DNA from: Bacillota bacterium
GTDB taxonomy: Bacteria > Bacillota > Sulfobacillia > RBS10-35
Assembly: GCA_029960865.1 (NCBI GenBank)
Contig: JASBVX010000106.1
Span: forward strand, 1-5,644
DNA: 5,644 nucleotides
Reading direction: 5' to 3'
This document shows positions 1 to 4,626 of the stretch, piece by piece (the stretch's first letter is position 1; each line of letters opens with the position of its first letter). The notes below the pieces were generated by a model. That model saw nothing but the letters and a program-made list of their open reading frames with translations. It had not been told where the DNA came from and did no database searches. The position numbers and the translations under genes were made by a program.

Positions 1-785
1 GCCAGGCCGTCATCAGCGAGGTGGACGGCACGGTGGAGGTGGTGGAGAACCGCGGGCGCCGGGAGATCCACATCCTTCAGGAGGACGGTGCCGCCATGGT
101 GTACCCGGTGCCTTTCGGGTCCCGGCTGCGGGTCCGCACCGGCGATACGGTGGAAGCGGGCGATGAGCTCACGGAAGGTTCGGTCAATCCCCACGACATC
201 CTGAAGATCAAAGGGGTGCGGGGTGTCCAGCAGTATATTCTCCAGGAAGTGCAGCGGGTCTACCGCCTCCAGGGCGTGGACATCAACGACAAGCACATCG
301 AGGTCATCATTCGCCAGATGTTGCGGAAGGTGAAGGTGGAGGAGTCGGGGGACACCCGGCTGTTGCCGGGGAGCCTGGTGGAGAGCTACGAATTCGAGGA
401 TGAAAACCAGAGGGTGCTGGCTGCCGGCGGAGAGCCCGCCAAAGGGCGGCCGGCTCTCCTTGGGATTACCAAGGCTTCGCTGGCCACCGAGTCCTTCCTC
501 TCGGCGGCCTCCTTCCAGGAGACGACCCGCGTCCTGACCGATGCGGCTACCCGGGGGCGGATCGATCCCCTCCTAGGCCTGAAGGAGAACGTCATCATCG
601 GGAAGCTCATCCCCGCCGGAACCGGCATGTCTCAATACCGGAACGTGCGCCTGGTGGGGACGCCTCCGGTGCAGCAGCCCGACGGGCGACCGGCGGTGCC
701 CGCCACCATCGAGGGCCGCCCTGTTTCGGTACTTGGGAAGCAGCCGGTGGTGTCTCCCGATGGGGAGGAAGAGGACGAGGAATGA
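1..785 (+). CDS. rpoC: DNA-directed RNA polymerase subunit beta' (C-terminal part, 5' end outside window)
   Basis: This is the C-terminal 260 residues of the beta' subunit of RNA polymerase, which forms the active centre with beta. The frame is open from the window edge (first whole codon at 3), so the GTG at 21 is an internal valine and not a start. Directly visible are the conserved stretch GVRGVQQYILQEVQRVYRLQ (codons near 215-275), the DINDKHIEVIIRQM motif that follows, and LLGITKASLATESF plus SAASFQETTRVLT (near 460-530), then GLKENVIIGKLIPAGTGM near the end. These are hallmark blocks of bacterial RpoC domain 5 and the adjacent switch region. The tail ends in an acidic run (DGEEEDEE) before TGA at 783-785; acidic tails vary between species. 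It is the last gene of the rpoBC operon and is followed by hairpins that should end transcription. Nothing looks damaged. The identification is secure. Confidence 0.98.
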   Translation, partial: QAVISEVDGTVEVVENRGRREIHILQEDGAAMVYPVPFGSRLRVRTGDTVEAGDELTEGSVNPHDILKIKGVRGVQQYILQEVQRVYRLQGVDINDKHIEVIIRQMLRKVKVEESGDTRLLPGSLVESYEFEDENQRVLAAGGEPAKGRPALLGITKASLATESFLSAASFQETTRVLTDAATRGRIDPLLGLKENVIIGKLIPAGTGMSQYRNVRLVGTPPVQQPDGRPAVPATIEGRPVSVLGKQPVVSPDGEEEDEE

Positions 786-814
786 GCTCAGGATCTGAGA
801 GACCAGAGGAAGAA

Positions 815-838
815 GAGCTGGGGTAAACAACCCAGCTC
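815..838 (+). other. hairpin directly after rpoC, no U-tract
   Basis: GAGCTGGG (815-822) pairs perfectly with CCCAGCTC (831-838) around an 8-base loop. The stem is stable but is followed by AGGTTGTGG rather than a T-run, so it is unlikely to terminate alone. It may act as an RNA-stabilising 3' structure or help the stronger hairpin 24 bases downstream. Confidence 0.5.
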
Positions 839-861
839 AGGTTGTGGAGAAACTCGCCAAG

Positions 862-892
862 AGCCGTGGATCCGCAAGGATTCACGGCTTTT
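862..892 (+). terminator. intrinsic terminator of the rpoBC operon
   Basis: AGCCGTGGATCC (862-873) pairs with GGATTCACGGCT (878-889) over 12 positions with one G-T wobble, closed by a GCAA (GNRA) tetraloop and followed by TTTCTC; the T-run including the last stem base is TTTT. The geometry is that of a rho-independent terminator. It lies 77 bases after the rpoC stop and should separate rpoC transcription from acs and the str genes. Confidence 0.8.
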
Positions 893-978
893 CTCGTGGA
901 GGAAATGGGTAAGACCAAGAGACAGGGTGATGCCGGTGTTCCACTCCTCTTCAAGCAAGCAGATGGCGCTGGAGGTGG

Positions 979-1089
979 TCATTCAGCGTTCCCGTAGGCT
1001 TTCTCACCGCGTTCTTGGTGACGGTCGTGACACCCCCCGACCAGGAGCTGGCGGTCAGAGCCCGCACGGGGGTGGGGGCGGAATCCTAG
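979..1089 (+). pseudogene. 3' remnant of an ActP-like sodium:solute (acetate) symporter gene
   Basis: In the first forward frame, codons 982-1086 read FSVPVGFLTAFLVTVVTP, then PDQELAVRARTGVGAES, and stop at TAG 1087-1089. A final hydrophobic helix beginning with an SVP-x-GFL pattern, followed by a short linker and a terminal VRxxTGxGAE motif, matches what I know of the C-termini of acetate/cation symporters (E. coli ActP ends with a similar RSQTGFGVE block). Such permease genes commonly lie immediately upstream of acs, which fits the neighbour here. The frame is closed by a stop at 928-930 and has no upstream symporter sequence, so at least 90% of the gene is missing. There is no start or ribosome binding site for it. 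I infer a decapitated relic carried along with acs. Codons upstream of 979 in this frame do not look like the family. A chance resemblance of 35 codons is possible but unlikely given the context. Confidence 0.6.
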
Positions 1090-1171
1090 CAGGACCGAAC
1101 CCTGGGGACAGCGAACATCTACCTATCAAGAGCGGGGCAGCTGTGCTGCGGATCCAGCTTTGCTCAAGAAC

Positions 1172-1181
1172 AAGGGAGGTG
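1172..1181 (+). promoter_or_regulatory. ribosome binding site deciding the acs start
   Basis: AAGGGAGGTG lies 6 bases before GTG 1188 and is the only good Shine-Dalgarno sequence in the acs frame. It fixes the start at 1188 rather than at the upstream in-frame ATG at 927. The GGGA at 1174-1177 can pair with TCCC at 1184-1187, a weak 4-bp stem that could slightly mask the site. Confidence 0.8.
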
Positions 1182-1187
1182 TTTCCC

Positions 1188-3233
1188 GTGGCCGTGAGGG
1201 ACAAAGGGGCGGAACCAAGCAGCACCATCGGGGTGCACTGGAAAGAAGAAGAATACTATGAGCCCAGACCCTCTTTTATCGCTCAGGCAAACCTGACGGA
1301 CGAGTCGGTGTTTGCGCGTTCCACCTTGGAGAACTTTCCCTACTACTTCGAGGAGTACGCTCGCCTCCTCCACTGGTTCAAACACTGGGAGAAAACCTTC
1401 GACGACAGCAACCCGCCCTTTTGGCGCTGGTTTGTGGGGGGTGAGCTGAACGTCTCCTACAACTGCATCGATCGCCATCTAGGGGAGCGCAGGGCCCAGA
1501 CAGCCATCTATTTTGTGCCCGAACCCGAAGATGAGCCCATCGTGAAGTACACCTACTACGAGCTCTGGCGGCGGGTCAACGAAGTGGCTGCCCTCCTGCG
1601 GGATTTCGCGGGCCTCAAGAAGGGCGATCGGGTTACCATTCATATGCCCATGATGGCGGAGCTTCCCATCACCATGCTGGCCTGCACCCGGTTGGGTGTG
1701 ATCCACAATGTGGTCTTCGGAGGGTTCACCGGCAAGGCGGCGGCGGAGCGCTCCCTGGATGCGGGAAGCCGCCTTCTCATCACGGCCGATGGCTACTACC
1801 GGAACGGCAAGTGGCTGGACCACAAAGCCAAGGCCGATGAGACGGTCAGGATCTGCTCAGAAGGGGGCCTGCAGCTAGAGAAGGTCCTGGTCTGGCAGCG
1901 TTACCCCGGAAAGTATGCCAGCGACACTCCCTTGGTGGATGGCCGGGATTATGTCATCAACGATCTTTTGCCCCGGTATCGCCACCAGCTGGTGGAACCG
2001 GTGCCCGTAAAAAGCGAAGATCCCATGTTCCTCATGTACACCAGCGGGTCCACGGGGAAACCCAAAGGGGTACAGCATTCCACCGGGGGTTACCTTTCCT
2101 ACGTCACGGCCATGGCGAAGTACTACCTGGATATCCATCCTGAGGACGTCTATTTTTGCCTGGCGGACATCGGATGGATCACGGGCCATTCCTTCATCGT
2201 GTACGGCCCCCTTTCCCTGGGCGGGACCACCATCGTCTACGAGGGGGTTCCCACCTACCCCGATGCGGGGCGTCCCTGGCGGATCGCCGAAGAGCTGGGG
2301 GTGGACATCTTCCACACTTCCCCGACGGCCCTGCGGGGTTTGCGCAAGGCAGGTCCGGAGGAGCCCCTCAAGTACAACCATCAATTCAAACTGATGGTGA
2401 CCGTGGGGGAGCCCATCGAGCCCGACGTGTGGCGCTGGTACTACCACGTGGTGGGGAAAGAGAAAGCCGTGATTGTCGACACTTGGTGGCAGACGGAGAC
2501 AGGCGGTTTTCTCATCGTCCAGTCTCCGGCCCTCCACAAGATGAAGCCCGGCAGCGCCGGGCCCGGGGTGCTGGGGATCCATCCGGTGATCCTGGATGAG
2601 GAAGGGAACGAGATCCCTCCTGGGTCCGGCAAGGCGGGTTACCTTTGCATCCGCAATCCCTGGCCCGGCGCCATGCAAACCCTCTGGGGAGACCCGGAGC
2701 GGTATATCCGTGGGTATTACGCCAAGTTCAACAAGGATCCCCAGAGCAAAGACTGGCGGGACTGGCCTTACCTCTCCGGTGACAGTGCCATGCAGGCGGA
2801 CGATGGCTATTTCCGGATCCTGGGGCGGGTGGATGACGTTCTCACGGTGGCCGGCCATCGCCTCGGTACCAAAGAGATTGAAAACGCAGCCCTCAGTGTC
2901 CCGCAGGTGGCGGAGGCTGCCATCGTGGCCGCTCCCGACGAGGTGAAAGGCTCGGTACCTCACCTCTACGTGGTCCTCCACCCCGGGCACGAGCCTTCAT
3001 GGGAGCTGGCCCAATTGATCCGGGAGACGGTAGCCCGCGAGATCAGCCCCATCGCTCGCCCCGAAAAGGTTTTCATGGTCCCTGATCTTCCCAAGACCCG
3101 GTCGGGAAAGATCATGCGCCGGATCCTGGCGGCCATCTCCCGGGGCGATCAGGATCTGGGGGATGTGACGACCCTCGCCAATCCGGAGGTGGTGGCGGAG
3201 ATTCAAGAGCATGTCCGCAGAAGCCTTCGGTGA
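1188..3233 (+). CDS. acs: acetyl-CoA synthetase (acetate-CoA ligase, AMP-forming)
   Basis: The enzyme activates acetate with ATP to acetyl-AMP and then acetyl-CoA in the cytoplasm (EC 6.2.1.1), allowing growth on or recovery of acetate. The 681-residue product is close to the family's ~650. Visible in order: the N-terminal ACS domain with HWFKHWEKTF (from residue 62) and FVGGELNVSYNCIDRH (82-97); the ATP-binding P-loop YTSGSTGKPKGV (284-295); GWITGH (329-334); EGVPTYPD (352-359); GEP (407-409); DTWWQTETG (431-439), whose second Trp is the residue that restricts the pocket to acetate in characterised enzymes; the hinge and A8 region GRVDDVLTVAGHRLGTKEIE (from 546); and PKTRSGKIMRR (635-645), with K641 as the catalytic lysine that protein acetyltransferases modify in other species. 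All key residues are present. GTG 1188 is chosen for its AAGGGAGGTG site; the frame extends back to 927 but that extension is Gly/Ser/Arg-rich and unlike the family. The gene stands between rpoC and the str operon, where no acs is normally found. No clear promoter was seen. Confidence 0.95.
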   Translation: MAVRDKGAEPSSTIGVHWKEEEYYEPRPSFIAQANLTDESVFARSTLENFPYYFEEYARLLHWFKHWEKTFDDSNPPFWRWFVGGELNVSYNCIDRHLGERRAQTAIYFVPEPEDEPIVKYTYYELWRRVNEVAALLRDFAGLKKGDRVTIHMPMMAELPITMLACTRLGVIHNVVFGGFTGKAAAERSLDAGSRLLITADGYYRNGKWLDHKAKADETVRICSEGGLQLEKVLVWQRYPGKYASDTPLVDGRDYVINDLLPRYRHQLVEPVPVKSEDPMFLMYTSGSTGKPKGVQHSTGGYLSYVTAMAKYYLDIHPEDVYFCLADIGWITGHSFIVYGPLSLGGTTIVYEGVPTYPDAGRPWRIAEELGVDIFHTSPTALRGLRKAGPEEPLKYNHQFKLMVTVGEPIEPDVWRWYYHVVGKEKAVIVDTWWQTETGGFLIVQSPALHKMKPGSAGPGVLGIHPVILDEEGNEIPPGSGKAGYLCIRNPWPGAMQTLWGDPERYIRGYYAKFNKDPQSKDWRDWPYLSGDSAMQADDGYFRILGRVDDVLTVAGHRLGTKEIENAALSVPQVAEAAIVAAPDEVKGSVPHLYVVLHPGHEPSWELAQLIRETVAREISPIARPEKVFMVPDLPKTRSGKIMRRILAAISRGDQDLGDVTTLANPEVVAEIQEHVRRSLR

Positions 3234-3236
3234 AGG

Positions 3237-3264
3237 GGTTCCGGGTGAGGAAGGACAGGTGCTC
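3237..3264 (+). repeat. imperfect direct repeat, copy 1
   Basis: GGTTCCGGGTG (3237-3247) followed by GGAAGGACAGGTGCTC (3249-3264) begins three bases after the acs stop. It recurs at 3369-3401 with one base difference in the 16-base block, one C fewer in the first block, and six more bases between the blocks. Its role is unknown; see copy 2. Confidence 0.55.
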
Positions 3265-3267
3265 GCC

Positions 3268-3303
3268 GGAGGAAGAAATGGCGTTAAGGCCATTTCTTCC
3301 TTT
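3268..3303 (+). terminator. terminator-like hairpin after acs
   Basis: GGAAGAAATGGC (3271-3282) and GCCATTTCTTCC (3289-3300) are a perfect 12-bp inverted repeat around a 6-base loop; A3270-T3301 and two G-T pairs can extend it. It is followed by only TTTC, so the U-tract is short and termination may be leaky. It is placed 37 bases after the acs stop, as expected for an acs terminator, and would shield the str promoter from acs read-through. Confidence 0.7.
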
Positions 3304-3351
3304 CATGAGGGGATCTTCCCAGGGGGAGAGGCCAAACGCGCAAGGGCTAGG

Positions 3352-3401
3352 CCAGCATCCAGCTGGGCGGTTCGGGTGGTACCATGGAAGGACAGGCGCT
3401 C
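3352..3401 (+). promoter_or_regulatory. possible relic of a T-box leader (antiterminator core)
   Basis: GGGTGGTACCATGG (3374-3387) differs at two adjacent bases from the conserved T-box core GGGTGGTACCGCGG, which binds the acceptor end of uncharged tRNA in Bacillota leaders. A small hairpin (CCAGC 3352-3356 with GCTGG 3362-3366) sits just before it, where stem III normally lies. I see neither a stem I with its usual motifs nor a matching terminator downstream, and the next gene encodes an L7Ae-like protein, which is not a known T-box target. If real, it is a broken remnant of the leader of a gene no longer here. The short match could also be chance. Confidence 0.3.
3369..3401 (+). repeat. imperfect direct repeat, copy 2
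   Basis: GGTTCGGGTG (3369-3378), then GTACCAT, then GGAAGGACAGGCGCTC (3386-3401). The last block matches 3249-3264 at 15 of 16 bases, about 137 bases apart. The two copies bracket the acs terminator hairpin. This may be a local duplication or a small repeat element; no coding potential is apparent. Confidence 0.55.
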
Positions 3402-3437
3402 TTTCCCTCGCTGCACACCTTCTCCCCAACCTCTTTA

Positions 3438-3466
3438 TTGACACGGTTTAGGGGCCGCTCTACAAT
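3438..3466 (+). promoter_or_regulatory. sigma-A promoter of the str operon
   Basis: A perfect -35 box TTGACA (3438-3443) is separated by the optimal 17 bases from TACAAT (3461-3466), one mismatch from the -10 consensus. It is the only near-consensus sigma-70-type promoter I found in the window. It lies directly upstream of the L7Ae-like gene and should drive that gene, rpsL, rpsG and fusA independently of rpoC and acs. Transcription would start around 3472-3474, on the start codon of the next gene. Confidence 0.85.
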
Positions 3467-3472
3467 GTACCA

Positions 3473-3724
3473 GTGTCTTTGGGCTATCCGGACCTTAATG
3501 GTCAGCGCGCTGTAGGCATCCGTGCCGTCACCAAGGCGGTATTGCGGGGCCAGGTGGAGCGAGTCTATATCGCCCGCGATGCTGACGAAGCCGTGGTGGC
3601 GGGTCTGCGGAAGCTGTGCCAGGAGAGGCACATTCCCGTGGTGGAGGTGCCCACCATGGGTGAGCTGGGAAGAGCCTGCGGCATCGAAGTAGGGGCTTCA
3701 GCGGCGGCTGTGCTCCGGGAATAG
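3473..3724 (+). CDS. rplGB: L7Ae/L30e-family ribosomal-protein-like K-turn RNA-binding protein (YbxF type)
   Basis: A small 83-residue protein of the L7Ae/L30e/S12e/Gadd45 fold, whose Bacillota members bind kink-turn RNA and associate with ribosomes. Visible signatures are GIRAVTKAVLRGQ (from residue 15), corresponding to the GxxxVTKA RNA-contact region, the strand VYIARDAD (31-38), and LGRACGIEVGASAAAV (65-80), matching the conserved LGkacGIeVgAa block. Length equals that of B. subtilis YbxF (about 82 aa), and the position immediately before rpsL is the family's usual one. The GTG at 3473 gives full-length alignment with the family; no other in-frame ATG or GTG exists nearby (TTG at 3479 is the only alternative). 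There is no Shine-Dalgarno sequence, and the predicted transcript begins at this codon, so it may be read from a leaderless mRNA. The stop is followed 27 bases later by rpsL. Family assignment is firm; the exact cellular role is not established. Confidence 0.9.
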   Translation: MSLGYPDLNGQRAVGIRAVTKAVLRGQVERVYIARDADEAVVAGLRKLCQERHIPVVEVPTMGELGRACGIEVGASAAAVLRE

Positions 3725-3737
3725 GACACCAGCACGA

Positions 3738-3744
3738 GGGAGGG
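3738..3744 (+). promoter_or_regulatory. ribosome binding site of rpsL
   Basis: GGGAGGG lies 7 bases before ATG 3752 and supports that start, which also gives the universal S12 N-terminus MPTINQL. Confidence 0.8.
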
Positions 3745-3751
3745 AAAGGGT

Positions 3752-4129
3752 ATGCCTACCATCAATCAGCTGATTCGGCATGGGCGCAAGACGCTCAAAG
3801 AGAAACCGTCTGCTCCGGCGCTGAGAGGGAATCCCCAGCTTAGAGGGGTTTGCCTCGTGGTGAAGACCACCACGCCCAAGAAACCCAATTCGGCCCTGCG
3901 CAAGGTGGCCCGCGTCCGGCTCTCCAATGGGACGGAAGTCACGGCCTACATTCCCGGTGAGGGTCACAACCTGCAGGAGCACTCGGTGGTTTTGGTCCGG
4001 GGCGGCCGCGTGAAGGACCTGGTCGGCGTCCGGTACCACATTGTACGGGGGGCCCTGGATACCGCGGGCGTTCAGAATCGGCGCCAGGGGCGGAGCAAAT
4101 ACGGGGCCAAGCGTCCCAGAGCGAAGTAG
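3752..4129 (+). CDS. rpsL: 30S ribosomal protein S12
   Basis: S12 sits at the 30S decoding centre and helps control accuracy of tRNA selection. The 125-residue product starts MPTINQL, contains TTTPKKPNSALRKVARVRL (39-57) and GEGHNLQEHSVVLVRGGRVK (69-88), and ends with QGRSKYGAKRPRAK, all characteristic of bacterial S12. Numbering matches E. coli S12 without gaps. Lys43 and Lys88, the usual sites of streptomycin-resistance changes, are the wild-type lysines, and Asp89, the residue methylthiolated by RimO in some bacteria, is present. Position 91, almost always proline (KDLPGVRYH), is valine here (codon GTC 4022-4024). It is the second gene of the str operon, 27 bases after the L7Ae-like gene and 14 bases before rpsG. 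Identification is certain; the effect of Val91 is unknown. Confidence 0.99.
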   Translation: MPTINQLIRHGRKTLKEKPSAPALRGNPQLRGVCLVVKTTTPKKPNSALRKVARVRLSNGTEVTAYIPGEGHNLQEHSVVLVRGGRVKDLVGVRYHIVRGALDTAGVQNRRQGRSKYGAKRPRAK

Positions 4130-4140
4130 GAGGCAAAGGA
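4128..4140 (+). promoter_or_regulatory. ribosome binding site of rpsG, overlapping the rpsL stop
   Basis: AGGAGG (4128-4133) shares two bases with the rpsL TAG and lies 10 bases before ATG 4144; a second, closer AAAGGA is at 4135-4140. The overlap suggests coupled translation of S12 and S7. Confidence 0.7.
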
Positions 4141-4143
4141 TCT

Positions 4144-4614
4144 ATGCCTAGACGTGGTCGTGTTCCGAGACGAACGGTGGCGCCGGACCGCCGGTACGGC
4201 AGCGAGCTGGCCGCCCGCATGATCAACAAGGTCATGCTGGACGGCAAGAAGTCGTTGGCGGAAAAGATTTTCTACACAGCCCTGGAAGAGGCCGCCCAGC
4301 GGGCGGGGAAACCCCCCCTTGAACTCCTGGAGACGGCCGTGAAAAACGCTTCTCCCCTTTTGGAGGTGCGTCCGCGGCGGGTAGGGGGTGCCACCTATCA
4401 GGTTCCTATGGAGGTTCGGCCGGAAAGGCGGCAGACCCTGGCCCTGCGCTGGATCGTCCAGTCGGCCCGGGGCCGCAGCGAGCGGACCATGGTGGAGAGA
4501 CTGGCCCACGAGCTTATCGATGCGGCCAACAACAGCGGTGGGGCGGTGCGCAAAAAAGACGAAATGCATCGCGTTGCCGAAGCCAACCGGGCCTTTGCCC
4601 ATTATCGGTGGTAA
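4144..4614 (+). CDS. rpsG: 30S ribosomal protein S7
   Basis: S7 nucleates assembly of the 30S head by binding the 3' major domain of 16S rRNA and borders the E site. The 156-residue product has the usual bacterial length. It opens with the arginine-rich MPRRGRVPRR, continues with MINKVMLDGKKSLAEKIFY (26-44), contains the beta-hairpin core EVRPRRVGGATYQVPMEV (74-91) and RPERRQTLALRWI (92-104), and ends with AEANRAFAHYRW; each is a signature of S7. In E. coli S7 is the autogenous regulator of the str operon by binding the rpsL-rpsG intergenic RNA; here that gap is only 14 bases, so the same mechanism is unlikely. The stop TAA (4612-4614) overlaps the fusA ribosome binding site. Confidence 0.99.
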   Translation: MPRRGRVPRRTVAPDRRYGSELAARMINKVMLDGKKSLAEKIFYTALEEAAQRAGKPPLELLETAVKNASPLLEVRPRRVGGATYQVPMEVRPERRQTLALRWIVQSARGRSERTMVERLAHELIDAANNSGGAVRKKDEMHRVAEANRAFAHYRW

Positions 4615-4620
4615 GGAGGG
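4613..4620 (+). promoter_or_regulatory. ribosome binding site of fusA, overlapping the rpsG stop
   Basis: AAGGAGGG begins inside the rpsG TAA and lies 6 bases before ATG 4627. It is the strongest Shine-Dalgarno sequence here and favours ATG 4627 over the later TTG at 4681, which has its own weaker site (AAAGGAG, 4667-4673). Confidence 0.8.
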
Positions 4621-4626
4621 AAAACC

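Larger units (their letters stand above)
786..1187 (+). other. 402-base region without an intact gene, between rpoC and acs
   Basis: This stretch separates the rpoC stop from the chosen acs start. It holds two hairpins just after rpoC (815-838 and 862-892), a short unassigned segment (893-978), a relic of a symporter 3' end (979-1089) and an untranslated leader with a ribosome binding site (1090-1187). I found no convincing TTGACA/TATAAT pair and no recognisable riboswitch here. The change from rpoC-operon DNA to acetate-gene DNA must lie between about 893 and 979. Confidence 0.6.

Noticed and set aside
21..23. GTG 21 as start of the first gene
   Set aside because: The frame is open to the window edge and reads as continuous RpoC (VISEVDGTVEV), so this is an internal valine.
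905..997. 30-codon ORF starting ATG 905 after GGAGG
   Set aside because: The Shine-Dalgarno to ATG distance is only 2 bases, the product resembles nothing I know, and it lies in the break region; probably chance.
1023..1042. Small hairpin GGTCG/CGACC with a C-rich loop
   Set aside because: Five pairs in GC-rich DNA is weak, there is no T-run, and the bases are explained as symporter codons.
927..1187. 87-residue N-terminal extension of acs from ATG 927
   Set aside because: It is rich in Gly, Ser, Arg and Pro, has no counterpart in the Acs family, lacks a good ribosome binding site, and overlaps the symporter-like reading in another frame. GTG 1188 has AAGGGAGGTG at 6 bases.
1090..1187. Riboswitch or attenuator in the acs leader
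   Set aside because: Only short stems (such as GCAGC-TGT-GCTGC at 1137-1149) are visible; no known riboswitch core and no terminator.
1875..2990. 371-codon reverse-strand ORF opposite acs
   Set aside because: It is a shadow of a GC-rich gene with unmistakable forward motifs; its translation is His/Gly/Pro-rich without a recognisable domain.
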